Shown here: in pieces, positions 8,041 to 17,337 of the stretch
How positions within the stretch are numbered: position 1 is the first letter of the stretch
How the letters are laid out: every line of letters begins with the position of its first letter
Source of the DNA: Nitrospirota bacterium
GTDB lineage: Bacteria > Nitrospirota > JACRHJ01
Direction of reading: 5' to 3'
DNA: 52,171 nt
NCBI GenBank assembly: GCA_021784575.1
Contig: JAJYHX010000004.1
Coordinates: forward strand, 132,350-184,520
Position numbers and translations under genes: made by a program
The notes under the pieces: model-generated
Databases searched by the model: none
What the model was told of the DNA's origin: nothing
What the model saw: only the letters and a program-made list of their open reading frames with translations

Positions 8041-9012
8041 ATGCTTAGATACATTGCCCGCCGCCTTCTCATGATGGTGCCGCTCCTCATAGGCATCAGC
8101 ATAATTTCTTTTGTCGTCATACACTTAGCCCCCGGAAACCCGGTGGAGGTCGCAGCCCGGATGAACCCCCGGGTCTCCGCCGAGGCCCTTGCGAACCTCC
8201 GAAAGCTCTACGGCCTAAACAAGCCGCTTTATGTCCAGTATGCCAGTTGGGTCGAACGTCTGGCACGGTTCGATTTCGGAAAGTCCTTTACAGACGGCAG
8301 GCCGGTTATTGACAAGCTGCTTGAGCGCCTGCCGGTTACATTGACCATCAACGTCCTGGAGATCGCCGTCGCCTTTCTCATAGCCGTGCCGCTCGGAATA
8401 ATGTCGGCCATTAAGAGAAATACGTTGCCGGATAAGGTTACAACCGTGATTGTCTTTCTCGGTTTTTCCATGCCGGGTTTCTGGTTCGCCCTTTTGCTGA
8501 TGATACTGTTCGGCGTTCAGCTGGGGTGGCTGCCCATATCCGGCCTGAGGTCGCTCGACTCTGAAAGCTGGGGCTTTTTTGCGCGTCTTGCGGATTACCT
8601 GCGGCACATAGTCCTTATCGTATTCATTGGCGCGTTCGGAAGCCTCGCCGGATTTTCAAGGTATATGCGTTCCAGTATGCTCGAGGTAATCGGCCAGGAT
8701 TATATCCGGACGGCAAGGGCAAAGGGCCTGAAAGAGCGGGACGTCATCTACAGACATGCGCTCCGCAACGCCCTCATGTCCATAATTACCATAATTGGCC
8801 TTTCGGTTCCCGCCATCATAGGCGGGAGCGTTATCCTCGAGTCGATTTTTGCCATTCCCGGCATGGGCCAGCTCTTCTGGCAGGCCGTAATCGCACGCGA
8901 TTATCCCCTTATTATGGGCGATCTCATCTTCGTTTCCTTCCTTACCCTTTTGGGCAACATGCTGGCGGACATTGCCTACGCCCTGGCCGACCCCAGGGTA
9001 AGAGTAGGATAA
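8041..9012 (+). CDS. Dpp/Opp-type ABC transporter permease (DppB-like)
   Basis: Inner-membrane subunit of a peptide/nickel-type ABC importer, 323 residues. The N-terminus [20 protein letters not shown], six predicted membrane segments, and the ATPase-coupling EAA loop ([20 protein letters not shown], about 221-240) followed by HALRNAL are typical of DppB/OppB. The family member that forms the second pore half (DppC-like), the ATPases and the binding protein are not nearby, so this is an orphan whose partners are elsewhere or which has been separated from them. It stands alone between its own leaderless-type promoter and the promoter of the next operon. Substrate cannot be told. Confidence 0.9.
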   Translation: MLRYIARRLLMMVPLLIGISIISFVVIHLAPGNPVEVAARMNPRVSAEALANLRKLYGLNKPLYVQYASWVERLARFDFGKSFTDGRPVIDKLLERLPVTLTINVLEIAVAFLIAVPLGIMSAIKRNTLPDKVTTVIVFLGFSMPGFWFALLLMILFGVQLGWLPISGLRSLDSESWGFFARLADYLRHIVLIVFIGAFGSLAGFSRYMRSSMLEVIGQDYIRTARAKGLKERDVIYRHALRNALMSIITIIGLSVPAIIGGSVILESIFAIPGMGQLFWQAVIARDYPLIMGDLIFVSFLTLLGNMLADIAYALADPRVRVG

Positions 9013-9025
9013 CCCCTTTATTTTC

Positions 9026-9053
9026 TTGACTTTCGGCCCCTTGCCGGTATAAT
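9026..9053 (+). promoter_or_regulatory. Promoter of the lipoprotein-nadB-HEAT-HD-GYP-TPR operon
   Basis: TTGACT (9026-9031), 16-bp spacer, perfect TATAAT (9048-9053). Start near 9060, giving a 43-nt leader with GGAGG at 9092-9096. Confidence 0.85.
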
Positions 9054-9102
9054 CTCCTAAATCAGGATTACAGGCCCCAGGTTCATAATTCGGAGGCGTC
9101 TT

Positions 9103-9564
9103 TTGAAGAAATATGCAAAGATTTTCCTCGTTATTCTACCGGCGGTCCTTCTTGTGTCCGCCTGCGCCAAGAAGCAGGTGATAAAGCCGTCGGCGGAGTC
9201 CGTAAAGGCCAACCGCGCGCTTTCCGTGTTTGCCAAAATGGAAGCGGCCTACAAGGCCAGAAACCTCGACGGGACCATGGACGGCGTATCCCGCAACTTC
9301 AAGAAGAGCTATGCCGATTTCGCCAGCGTCCTCAGAAAGGACATGGACATCTACCCCAAGGTCAGGCTGGACGTGACAATGGACAGGGTGGTGGAAATCG
9401 GAAATCATGTAGAAGTCGTATTCCACTGGTCCGGGACGTGGACGGACAAAGAGGGCGGCTCCCACACGGCGGCCGGAAACTGCACATACGTTTTCCAGGA
9501 TACCGGAAGCTCGATGGTTCTTGTCGATTACATAGGCGACTCTCCCTTCGGGGTCGCAAGGTAG
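9103..9564 (+). CDS. Small lipoprotein with SnoaL/NTF2-like fold (inferred)
   Basis: 153 residues starting at TTG, 6 bases after GGAGG. The N-terminus is a lipoprotein signal with lipobox LVSAC (Cys about residue 21), so the mature protein is membrane-anchored outside the cytoplasm. The rest (about 40-150) has the pattern of one helix-rich segment with a small beta sheet (MEAAYKARNLDGTM ... VEVVFHWSGTW ... YVFQDTGSSMVLVDY) often seen in SnoaL/DUF4440-like domains, which is an inference. It is the first gene of the operon that continues with nadB 4 bases after its stop. Specific function unknown. Confidence 0.8.
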   Translation: MKKYAKIFLVILPAVLLVSACAKKQVIKPSAESVKANRALSVFAKMEAAYKARNLDGTMDGVSRNFKKSYADFASVLRKDMDIYPKVRLDVTMDRVVEIGNHVEVVFHWSGTWTDKEGGSHTAAGNCTYVFQDTGSSMVLVDYIGDSPFGVAR

Positions 9565-9568
9565 GGAC

Positions 9569-11131
9569 TTGGAAATAACATCCGGAACAATCTCCACCGA
9601 CTATATCGTCATCGGGTCGGGCGTTGCGGGGCTTCGCGCGGCGATAGAGCTCTCCAGGGCCGGGAAGGTGCTGGTAATAACCAAGGACAGGGCCACCGAG
9701 TCCTCGACGGAATACGCGCAGGGCGGAGTGGCTGTCGCGCTCTCGGACGAAGACGAGATAGGCTTTCATTTAAAGGACACCCTTGCCGCGGGCGACGGCC
9801 TGTGCAACGAGGAGAACGTCCGCATACTCGTGACGGAGGGGCCGGAGCGCATACGGGAGCTCATATCCTGGGGCGCGCAGTTCGACCGCGAGGGCGGCGG
9901 AATAAAACTTGCCTTCACGCGCGAGGCCGCGCACAGCAGGAGACGCATCCTGCACGCCAACGGCGACTCCACCGGCAGAGAGATAGAACGCGCCCTGCTT
10001 GCCAAGGTCAGGGCGGCGGCCAACATTAAAAAATACGACTACTCCATCACGATAGACCTTATCGTAAACGACGGGCGGGCCGAGGGCGCGCTTGTCTGGC
10101 GTGAGCGGGAGAAGAAGCTTACGGCGATCTACGCCAGGGCGGTAGTGCTCGCCACGGGCGGCCTGGGGCAGATATTCCAGCGCACGACGAACCCGGAAGT
10201 GGCCACGGGCGACGGCTTCGCCATTGCATACCGGGCCGGGGCGGCCCTCACGGACATGGAGTTCGTGCAGTTCCACCCGACATCGCTTTACGTGCCGCGC
10301 GCGCCGCAGTTCCTCCTGTCGGAGGCCATGCGCGGCGAAGGCGCGCTTTTGGTGAATGTCCGGGGCGAGCGTTTCATGCCCGGCTATCACCCCAGGGCGG
10401 AGCTTGCCCCAAGGGACGTCGTCTCCAGGGCCATAGTCTCCGAGATGCTGAAGACAAGGTCCGAGCACGTATATCTCGACCTCCGGCACCTGGACGCCGG
10501 TTTCGTGAGGAACAGATTCCCCCGGATATATTCCACCTGCCTGAAGTTCGACATCGATATAACCGAAGAGATGATACCCGTCTCGCCCGCGGCCCATTAC
10601 ATGATGGGCGGGGTATGGACGGACAGGGACGGCGGGACGGACATGCCGGGGCTGTATGCCGCCGGGGAGGTGGCCTGCACGGGCGTCCACGGGGCAAACC
10701 GCCTCGCGAGCAATTCGCTCCTCGAGGGCATCGTCTTCGGGGCGCGGGCCGGCATTGCCGCCGCGGCATACGGCCTCAGGAGACCGGCCCCCAGGAAAGA
10801 GGCCATAGCCTGCAAGGCTGCGGACGCGCCAAAGGACGACCTGCTGAAGGTAAGGAGCCAACTCCGAAGGCTCATGTGGGGAGACGTCGGCATTATCAGG
10901 AGCGGCGAGTCCCTCGGACGCGCAATCGACACTATCGACGGCTGGCGGGAATTCCGGGATTCCGGGCCGCTCTCGAGGCCCTGGCTTGAGATCAGGAACA
11001 TGCTGACCGTGGGAGAGCTTATATCGAAGGCGGCCCTCGCAAGGAAAGGGAGCGTCGGCGCGCATTACAGGACGGATTATAAAACGCGCGGGCGCGGCTG
11101 GGAGCGGCATATCCGTTTCAAGAGAGATTAG
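9569..11131 (+). CDS. nadB: L-aspartate oxidase
   Basis: Flavoenzyme that oxidises L-aspartate to iminoaspartate, first step of de novo NAD synthesis. 520 residues, near the family's usual 510-540. The FAD-binding motif IVIGSGVAGLRAAIEL is near residue 13-28. STEYAQGGVA, HANGDSTGREIERAL, EFVQFHPTSLY and the flavin-contact motif GVHGANRLASNSLLEGIVFG are all typical of NadB/succinate-dehydrogenase flavoproteins; HANGD and the lack of a covalent-FAD histidine motif favour NadB. Start is TTG at 9569, four bases after the lipoprotein stop. nadA and nadC are not adjacent. Confidence 0.95.
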   Translation: MEITSGTISTDYIVIGSGVAGLRAAIELSRAGKVLVITKDRATESSTEYAQGGVAVALSDEDEIGFHLKDTLAAGDGLCNEENVRILVTEGPERIRELISWGAQFDREGGGIKLAFTREAAHSRRRILHANGDSTGREIERALLAKVRAAANIKKYDYSITIDLIVNDGRAEGALVWREREKKLTAIYARAVVLATGGLGQIFQRTTNPEVATGDGFAIAYRAGAALTDMEFVQFHPTSLYVPRAPQFLLSEAMRGEGALLVNVRGERFMPGYHPRAELAPRDVVSRAIVSEMLKTRSEHVYLDLRHLDAGFVRNRFPRIYSTCLKFDIDITEEMIPVSPAAHYMMGGVWTDRDGGTDMPGLYAAGEVACTGVHGANRLASNSLLEGIVFGARAGIAAAAYGLRRPAPRKEAIACKAADAPKDDLLKVRSQLRRLMWGDVGIIRSGESLGRAIDTIDGWREFRDSGPLSRPWLEIRNMLTVGELISKAALARKGSVGAHYRTDYKTRGRGWERHIRFKRD

Positions 11132-11132
11132 C

Positions 11133-12908
11133 ATGGAAGAATACAAGGGGCCTGCGGCTTACCGGGAAGGCGGTGAAGAAGAACGGCGGAAACAGGAGCT
11201 GACAGCCAGGCTCACTCCGCTGGTCAAGGACATCGTAATGGTCATCGTCAAGACCGTGAAGGCCACAAGGCTCTACCTCCCCAACAACCCCATCTACCGG
11301 AAATTCCGGGACGAGCTGAAAGAGAAATTCGACAGGTTCTTCGAGGAAGAGGACATGCTGAGCCTCGCGGTGCGGCGCTTCGAGCTCCTCTTCCTCGACC
11401 AGCAGGTCTATAACAACCCGGACAAGGAAGACAACATCGCGCTGATGTTCTTCAAGGACGGCGTCCGGGAGTTCTGCTTCCACAAGGACATTACCCCGGA
11501 GGAGATAGACGGTTTCATAGAGATACTGAAGTTCGACATGAAGGAGCGGGAACTCGACGACGACCTGGTAACGCTGATGTGGGAAAAGGACTTCAGGGCC
11601 ATTACCTATACCGTTACGGAAGAGGCTACGGAGGAAGAGGCCTTTGAAGAAGAAAACCTGCTGAATTTCGGCGGCGAGCCGGAGGGCCTGAAGCAGCTCG
11701 AGGAACTCCGCGCGCGCGCCGCGGACTATGCGCGAAAACCTGTCGGCGCCGGTGCGGCGGAGGGTTTCCCGGAGATTTCTGGCCTGGCGGCCACGGGCGC
11801 GCGGGGGCATGGCCATGGCATCTCCGCGCCGGATTCCGACGAAGACGACTACGCCGCGATACGCGGCTCCTACAAGCCTCCGGACGACCTGAGCCTTTTA
11901 AACGAGCTTACGGACATACTCTACGAGATACTGATAACCGAGAAGAGCGACGAGAACTTTGGCGTCGTCGTGGAGAGCCTTTCACGCGCCCTTGAGATAT
12001 TCGTCATGAGAGGCGACCTGACGCTCGCCACAATCCTCGTGATGAAGGTGCAGGATCTCGTTGTAAACAGCGGAATGGCCGGCGACCGGGCGGCGGAGAT
12101 CGATTCGGTCGTGAACAGGGCGGCCTCCGGAAAACTTGTCGGCAGGGTGGGAGAGTTCATAGAACAGGGCGGGCAGGAGGCCCTCGAAGCGGCGGGAAGT
12201 TATCTCACGCAGCTCGATTCGCGGGCGATACCTCCGACTGTGAGGCTCCTCGAAACCATCCCGACCAGGCGGATCAGGAAGGCCGTCTGCGACATCGTGC
12301 AGTCGCAATGCGGCGGCAACGGGAAGCTTCTGCTCCCATTCCTTTCCGGAGAGCCGTGGTACGTGGTCAGGAACGTCGTGATGATACTCGGGAAGGTTGC
12401 CGACCCCGACACCGCGCAGGCTCTCGGCGGCTCGCTTGGGCACAACGACCCGCGCGTGAGGCGCGAGGCCGTAAACGCGCTCCTGGCGATAAAGGGGAAA
12501 AAGGCGGAGGAATTTATAGCCGGGGCGCTGGCGGACGCCGACAAGTCCGTCCGTGTCCTGTCCGCGCGTGTCCTGGCGGAGCTTTCCCCCGAGAAGGCGT
12601 ACGAGCGACTGATGCATCTGGCCTCCGAAAAAGGATTCGGCGAGCGCGAGTCAGGCGAGAAAAAGGAAATCTACGAGATAATCGGGAGGCTCGGAAAAGA
12701 GAAGGCATTTCCGTTTTTCGCCCGGCTGTTCGAGAAGAAGGGCTTCCTCGGCCTGCAAAAATTCGACAAGGAGCGCGCGCTTGCCGCCTACGGCCTTGCG
12801 GCGTGCGGCACCAGCGAGGCATACCAGGCGCTTCAGTCCGAAATCGACTCCAAATCCAGGCCGGTGCGCACGGCGTGCCTGGAAGGCTTAAGAAGGATGA
12901 AGAGATGA
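11133..12908 (+). CDS. HEAT-repeat domain protein
   Basis: 591 residues, soluble, acidic. Residues about 1-190 form an unrecognised helical N-terminal domain (MVIVKTVKATRLYLPNNPIY). An acidic linker follows (about 175-250). The C-terminal 200 residues contain HEAT/PBS-lyase-like repeats (for example NVVMILGKVADPDTAQALGG, VRREAVNALLAIKGKKAEEF, VRVLSARVLAELSPEKAY), normally a protein-binding scaffold. The start follows the nadB stop by one base and its stop overlaps the next start (ATGA), so it is translated with the HD-GYP gene. The shared 'hundred-residue N-domain' theme with that protein suggests that they work together; no enzymatic motif is seen. Confidence 0.85.
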   Translation: MEEYKGPAAYREGGEEERRKQELTARLTPLVKDIVMVIVKTVKATRLYLPNNPIYRKFRDELKEKFDRFFEEEDMLSLAVRRFELLFLDQQVYNNPDKEDNIALMFFKDGVREFCFHKDITPEEIDGFIEILKFDMKERELDDDLVTLMWEKDFRAITYTVTEEATEEEAFEEENLLNFGGEPEGLKQLEELRARAADYARKPVGAGAAEGFPEISGLAATGARGHGHGISAPDSDEDDYAAIRGSYKPPDDLSLLNELTDILYEILITEKSDENFGVVVESLSRALEIFVMRGDLTLATILVMKVQDLVVNSGMAGDRAAEIDSVVNRAASGKLVGRVGEFIEQGGQEALEAAGSYLTQLDSRAIPPTVRLLETIPTRRIRKAVCDIVQSQCGGNGKLLLPFLSGEPWYVVRNVVMILGKVADPDTAQALGGSLGHNDPRVRREAVNALLAIKGKKAEEFIAGALADADKSVRVLSARVLAELSPEKAYERLMHLASEKGFGERESGEKKEIYEIIGRLGKEKAFPFFARLFEKKGFLGLQKFDKERALAAYGLAACGTSEAYQALQSEIDSKSRPVRTACLEGLRRMKR

Positions 12909-14332
12909 GCGCGGAACCTGTGCGCCCGAAAGGCGCCTCGCTTGAAGACGAATTTCAGATAAAGGCCCTTACTTCCGGGCGGATTATGGTAAACCAGCTC
13001 GCCATACTCGTCAAGGTCGCCCAGATGCACGACCTCAGGAACGAGGCCGTGGTGAACGCCGCCCAGGCGCTTTCGAACACGGTCTCGTCCTTTTTCGAGG
13101 ATAAAAAATCCGTCTCGCTGAACCTCATCGGCGAATATCTCTTCATAGAAGACGTCCGTATAAAATACAACGTGGAGGACTTCGCCAACTTCGATTTCCT
13201 TGCGGGCGAGTTCAGGAAACGAAAGCTCGGCTCCCTCGTCTTTAACCCTCTCGCAGACGCAGACCAGCTCATACTCTTTGTCAGCATATTCCTCACCGCG
13301 CAGACCGACACGGACGACGCCCATCGCGACCTCGCCCTGCGCATAGGCGCGTCTGGCATATCCGGCATATCCACCGAGGAGTTGAAGCCTCCCAGGGCGG
13401 AGGACGAACCGGAGGAAACAATCGACGCGGCCGGCGCCGCCACGAGGGCCTATGTGCGGGTTGTGCTCCGGGTGAAAGAGCTTTTCGGCGGCATAGCCTC
13501 GGGCGAGCCGGCGGACATCAGGAAGCTCAAGCGCGCCGTGCAGTCTCTGATAGACTCGGCATACAAAAACGAGGACGTCTTGCTCAGGCTGTCCGCCATA
13601 AGGCGGAAGGAAGACCTTTTCCCCAGGCATTTCGCAAACGTCTGCGTCTTATCCCTTCTGATGGGCAAGCGGATAGGTCTCTCCAAATACCACATGGCGC
13701 GTCTCGGGATGGCCGCCCTGCTGCATGACATTGGCCGCGGCGGCAGGCCCTGCGAGCCGGGCGAGGAGAGTAACGAGACGCTTATCGGGCACCCGCGCGC
13801 GGGCGTGCAGACGATACTCAAGCTAAAAGGCTTGAATGAAGTCGCGGTATCGGCTATGATAGTATCTTACGAACATCACCGGAACGTGGACGGGACAGGG
13901 TATCCGAAGGCCGTGGAGACGAAAGAACTCTCCGTTTACTCCCGCATAGTCCGCATAGCCGACAACTACGACGCCGTTACGTCTTCGGGCATTTACGGCA
14001 GCGAGGCGGTCCCGCCGGAGAGGGCGCTTCGGCTAATGTCGGGCCGCGCCGGGAGCTATTACGACAAGGAGTTCCTCGAGAAGTTTATCCTTGCCATGGG
14101 GAACTACCCCGTGGGAAGTTTCGTGATGCTCTCCGATGGCAGGCCCGCGGTGGTCGTTTCGCCGGGGAAGGGAAAGAACAGGCCCTCAAGGCCGTTTGTT
14201 GCGGCGCTTGGCGGGGAAGGCGGCGCGGAATTTCTCGACCTCTCCGGGGACGGCGGCAACATATCCATTGCCGGGACTCTCGACCCGCAGACATATGGTA
14301 TAAACATCTACGGGTATTTATTCTTGAATTAA
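12905..14332 (+). CDS. HD-GYP domain protein (probable c-di-GMP phosphodiesterase or relative)
   Basis: 475 residues. The ATG at 12905 overlaps the HEAT gene stop (ATGA); the same frame is open far upstream but that is a shadow of the HEAT gene. The N-terminal 200 residues are unrecognised; the C-terminal half is an HD-GYP-like domain with H242, HD at 274-275 in LLHDIG, H296, HH at 324-325 and DGTGYP at 329-334. HD-GYP enzymes hydrolyse c-di-GMP using two or three metal ions. The usual HHE before the GYP segment reads HHR here, so metal binding may differ and activity is not certain. No membrane segment or receiver domain; input may come from the HEAT partner. Confidence 0.88.
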   Translation: MSAEPVRPKGASLEDEFQIKALTSGRIMVNQLAILVKVAQMHDLRNEAVVNAAQALSNTVSSFFEDKKSVSLNLIGEYLFIEDVRIKYNVEDFANFDFLAGEFRKRKLGSLVFNPLADADQLILFVSIFLTAQTDTDDAHRDLALRIGASGISGISTEELKPPRAEDEPEETIDAAGAATRAYVRVVLRVKELFGGIASGEPADIRKLKRAVQSLIDSAYKNEDVLLRLSAIRRKEDLFPRHFANVCVLSLLMGKRIGLSKYHMARLGMAALLHDIGRGGRPCEPGEESNETLIGHPRAGVQTILKLKGLNEVAVSAMIVSYEHHRNVDGTGYPKAVETKELSVYSRIVRIADNYDAVTSSGIYGSEAVPPERALRLMSGRAGSYYDKEFLEKFILAMGNYPVGSFVMLSDGRPAVVVSPGKGKNRPSRPFVAALGGEGGAEFLDLSGDGGNISIAGTLDPQTYGINIYGYLFLN

Positions 14333-14396
14333 CCGTCATTGCCCGACGCGGAAGGCCGCGCGGCAGCGACAACACTGAGGAGGAAATTGTTTTAAT

Positions 14397-15143
14397 ATGT
14401 ACAACTTGTTAATCTCCGTCTCGGCAAGCGTCTCGTCATTTATGATACTCTGGTTCTCGCTTGGGGGGACCGACTACAGGCCGGTCGCGTTCGTGGCCGC
14501 CCTGGGTCTTTTCTTCGGCCTGAACTACTTCCTCTCGAAGCGGATAATAAAGAAGATAGAGTCCCTGATGTCCCAGGTGGGCAAGGACATCCAGAACCAG
14601 CGTTTCGAGAAGGCCATAAAGAGCCTCAAGGCCGGGTTCCCGCTAAGCAGGTGGCAGTTCTTCGTGAAGTCCCAGTTGAACTCGCAGATAGGCAGCATAT
14701 ACTACCTAATGCGGGAGGACGAGAACGCCTTCAATTACCTGAAGGACGGCTTCTCGAAGCACTGGGTTGCAATGGGTATGCTCGCCGTTATATACATGAA
14801 ACGGAAGCAGAAGGATTCGATGATCGGCACACTCGAGAAGGCCGTCAAGGGATCCCCCAAGGAGAGTCTCGTCTGGAGCCTGTACGCCTACTGCCTCCTG
14901 AAGGAAGGCGAGCGGGACAAGGCGCTGGAGGTATTGTCCAGGGGCCTCAAGAAACTGCCCGACGACGAGAAGCTGAAGGCCAACATGACCGCCGTGTCGA
15001 ACAAGGAGCGCATGAAGATGAAGAACTACGGCGAGATGTGGACGCAGTTCTATCTGGAGAAGGTCCCGCCTGCCGCCGGACAGAAGATACCGCACTACCT
15101 CCAGGCCCTTGCCGGCGGAAGGAGAAGGATAATAAGGCGGTAG
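14397..15143 (+). CDS. TPR-repeat membrane protein
   Basis: 248 residues. Two N-terminal membrane segments (about 3-20 and 28-46) are followed by a cytoplasmic helical region with tetratricopeptide-like repeats (for example MGMLAVIYMKRKQKDSMIGT, WSLYAYCLLKEGERDKALEV), a protein-interaction scaffold. The purine-rich GAGGAGGAAA site is about 10-15 bases upstream of ATG, somewhat far. It is the last gene of the nadB-HEAT-HD-GYP run and is convergent with the REC-PilZ gene. No catalytic motif is seen; it could anchor the HEAT/HD-GYP pair at the membrane, which is inference. Confidence 0.8.
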   Translation: MYNLLISVSASVSSFMILWFSLGGTDYRPVAFVAALGLFFGLNYFLSKRIIKKIESLMSQVGKDIQNQRFEKAIKSLKAGFPLSRWQFFVKSQLNSQIGSIYYLMREDENAFNYLKDGFSKHWVAMGMLAVIYMKRKQKDSMIGTLEKAVKGSPKESLVWSLYAYCLLKEGERDKALEVLSRGLKKLPDDEKLKANMTAVSNKERMKMKNYGEMWTQFYLEKVPPAAGQKIPHYLQALAGGRRRIIRR

Positions 15144-15223
15144 GAAGGCGGCTCGGAACTATGCGGAACCATATGGAATGGAGCTGCATTTGGCGCTTGA
15201 GATACAACGGATAAAATAACTTC

Positions 15224-15961
15224 TTAAACCGAGGGATTGCATTCCTGCGCAACCGCCAGGCATTCTATGTCCTTCGATATGTATTTCAGGACAAAATCCC
15301 TTATCCTGGCCGCGGCGAATTCCTGGACATTGTCGAATACAACGGCCATGCCTGGCCGCAGGTCATCTGGGCTGGTCACATATATCACTGAACCCCGGAC
15401 GGTTACGTCTTCTCCGTCCAAGGGCAGGACAATCTCCATGCCGGTGCCCACGGCAAACGGGTGTTTGGTGCGCACAAACACCCCGCTTTCCGAAAGAGTC
15501 CTTGTATAAAACATATTGGAAGTCCCGCCCGTATTCAGGGTTATCCTGACGTCGAGGCTTATCCGCGCATGTCTTCTGCCGCGTTGCGGGAATATGTTCT
15601 TTTCCAGGGCGGAGCTCAAATCGGCCATGCCGGCAGGTTTTTGCAGGAATGCCGCGCAGCCGAGGTTTCTGCACTCTTCGATTGTTTCCGACTGCGATTC
15701 CCCGGATACCACGATTACGGGAATATTCTTGTAGCGCTCGTCCTCTTTAATCAGTTTTAGGGTTTCCAGGCCGCCAAGGATGGGCATGTTGAGGTCGAGC
15801 GTAATCGCGTCGGGCGAGAGAATCCGCAGAATCTGCATGACCTCGACGCCGTTCTCCGCGGGTATGGCATCGTAGCCAAGCCTCTCCAGGACGATGCACA
15901 GGCTCATCAGGAGGTTGCAGTCGTCTTCCGCGACAACAACGGTCTTGTTTCTGAAAAGCAT
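15224..15961 (-). CDS. Response regulator with PilZ output domain
   Basis: 245 residues. Receiver domain at 1-122: acidic pocket E12-D13-D14, phospho-acceptor D56 in LDLNMP, and K108. PilZ domain from about 128: RxxxR motif in RRHAR and the second motif in LSESGVFVR, where the usual D/N before S-x-x-G is Thr. PilZ binds c-di-GMP, so this protein could join phosphorylation and c-di-GMP signals. Its kinase is not adjacent. It lies 21 bases downstream of another PilZ gene on the same strand and both are probably co-transcribed. Confidence 0.9.
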   Translation of the reverse strand: MLFRNKTVVVAEDDCNLLMSLCIVLERLGYDAIPAENGVEVMQILRILSPDAITLDLNMPILGGLETLKLIKEDERYKNIPVIVVSGESQSETIEECRNLGCAAFLQKPAGMADLSSALEKNIFPQRGRRHARISLDVRITLNTGGTSNMFYTRTLSESGVFVRTKHPFAVGTGMEIVLPLDGEDVTVRGSVIYVTSPDDLRPGMAVVFDNVQEFAAARIRDFVLKYISKDIECLAVAQECNPSV

Positions 15962-15982
15962 CGCGCTTCGCTCGTCAGTTGT

Positions 15983-16321
15983 TTAAGCCGAACCTTGTAT
16001 CCACCTGTCTATCATGTCGGCGGATGCCGGGTCCAGGTCGAGGAATTTCAGGCCTTCCCGCACCGTGCCCGCCTGCCCCTGCGCCTGCCGCCAGACCATC
16101 CTGGAGCGGCATTTGATGTTCATGCCAAGGGCGGGCAGATCGAACACTATGCTCATTTCCTCGCCTATCCCGCAAAGGCCCGAAGTATGAACCATCATCC
16201 CGGAACGGCTGATGTTCCGGGCAAAGCCGAACATGTCACGGCGGCCGTCAAGTATCCTGACGCGCGTCGCCGGAATGTCCTTTCTCGGGTCCGCCCTTTC
16301 GGTGCGAAGTTCCTCAACCAT
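15983..16321 (-). CDS. Stand-alone PilZ domain protein
   Basis: 112 residues, a single PilZ domain for c-di-GMP binding. The N-terminal basic motif lies in RADPRKDIPATRVRI and the second motif is NISRSGMM, matching N-x-S-x-x-G. It precedes the REC-PilZ gene with a 21-base gap, so the two are probably co-transcribed and respond to the same second messenger. Target not visible from sequence. Confidence 0.88.
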   Translation of the reverse strand: MVEELRTERADPRKDIPATRVRILDGRRDMFGFARNISRSGMMVHTSGLCGIGEEMSIVFDLPALGMNIKCRSRMVWRQAQGQAGTVREGLKFLDLDPASADMIDRWIQGSA

Positions 16322-16575
16322 AACGCATCTCCTGGATTTTAATGAATCCCGGAATTTGACCGTGCCAAGTTCTTATAGCACGGCTTTATATGAGAATCAA
16401 TATTTTTTTGTAATCCGTAAAAAAAATCCAGGAGGGTTATTTGCACTTTGCGGCATGTTAAACCGGCTATGTATGTGAAATTATTGTAGTTGAACTCCCG
16501 CCGGGGTGCGGCGCGGCGCATCTCCCCTGATGGCGGTTTTTCCGGTTAACAGTAATTATCGCGGCTGCAGAGGGC
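16322..16575. other. Intergenic stretch, no gene
   Basis: About 250 bp upstream of the PilZ gene, locally AT-rich near 16390-16430 and probably carrying the promoter of the PilZ pair, but I see no clear -35/-10 pair. No supported coding frame. Confidence 0.4.
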
Positions 16576-16617
16576 TGAATATAAAACCCGGAAAGAAATT
16601 TCCGGGTTTTATATTCA
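16576..16617. terminator. Strong bidirectional intrinsic terminator
   Basis: Perfect 19-bp inverted repeat closed by a GAAA tetraloop (loop at 16595-16598), with A/T runs on both flanks. It stands 18 bp after the stop of the 16635-17216 gene on the minus strand, so it ends that transcript; it could also stop plus-strand transcripts. Confidence 0.9.
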
Positions 16618-16634
16618 TAATTATGCGGCTTGGT

Positions 16635-17216
16635 TCAGATGCACTTTATCATATACAGGCAGGCGTTTCCCTTTACCTTCTTGTCTATTTCCGCCTGGCT
16701 CATGCCGCAGCGGCTCGTGCCTTCGGTGGAATAGACGATCCTGTCGCCCGTGGCATTTATGCAGGCTATCTGGAATACCTGGACTTTTTTCTTGTCGATC
16801 CTGAAGTGGTCGCCTATCTGAGACCTTATCGTCTGGTGCACTATGCAGAACGGGTGCAGGATGCCTTCCTTTTTCTTGTAATAATATTTATACTTCTCGG
16901 TAACTTCGTCGAAATGCTCCGGGAACTTTCCTTCCGACTTGAAGGAATTGAGCAGCGACATCATTGGACATTTTTTGAGTTGCGCAAGACTGCCGTCAAG
17001 CCGCGATTCGCCCTCCAGGAGGTGGAACGGAGACCTGCCGTTTTTGTGTTCATCGAGAAAAACGTCAAGGTTTTCGTAATCCTTCATTTTAATCTCTTCC
17101 GCAATATCCTTTCCCATTTCCATCAGGTCGAAGAGTATGGCGGAAATCATTTTTCTGTCGGGGTGCAACACCTTGGTCGCCCAGTCTTTCGTAAGTCTTT
17201 CCTCAAGGAACGGCAT
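16635..17216 (-). CDS. Hypothetical cysteine-containing protein
   Basis: Not recognised. 193 residues, soluble, with a GGAGG ribosome site 6 bases before ATG and its own promoter (TAGACA, 16-bp spacer, TATACT on the minus strand near 17270-17290) and terminator. Five cysteines fall in the second half: KKCPM, PFCIVH, IACINA, SRCGM and NACLY plus a final IKCI. Together with nearby His and Tyr (YKYYYKK, HPFCIVHQ) this suggests metal, heme or Fe-S binding or redox sensing, but no known spacing pattern fits. The monocistronic setting does not indicate a pathway. Confidence 0.75.
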   Translation of the reverse strand: MPFLEERLTKDWATKVLHPDRKMISAILFDLMEMGKDIAEEIKMKDYENLDVFLDEHKNGRSPFHLLEGESRLDGSLAQLKKCPMMSLLNSFKSEGKFPEHFDEVTEKYKYYYKKKEGILHPFCIVHQTIRSQIGDHFRIDKKKVQVFQIACINATGDRIVYSTEGTSRCGMSQAEIDKKVKGNACLYMIKCI

Positions 17217-17337
17217 CTCTTTCCTCCGGTGGAAAAAATGGCGAAAAATACCTCTAAAGTAGTATATCGTCCTTTTTCCAACTGTCTAATAAATTTATTT
17301 AATAATGCTATTAGCCAATATGCGTCCTCCTTTTAGA

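Noticed and set aside
9770-11146. 458-codon minus-strand frame opposite nadB
   Set aside because: Antisense shadow produced by high GC at third positions; nadB is unambiguous.
12308-12904. Long upstream extension of the HD-GYP frame
   Set aside because: Translates as an Arg-rich shadow of the HEAT gene; the ATG overlapping the HEAT stop is the normal coupled start.
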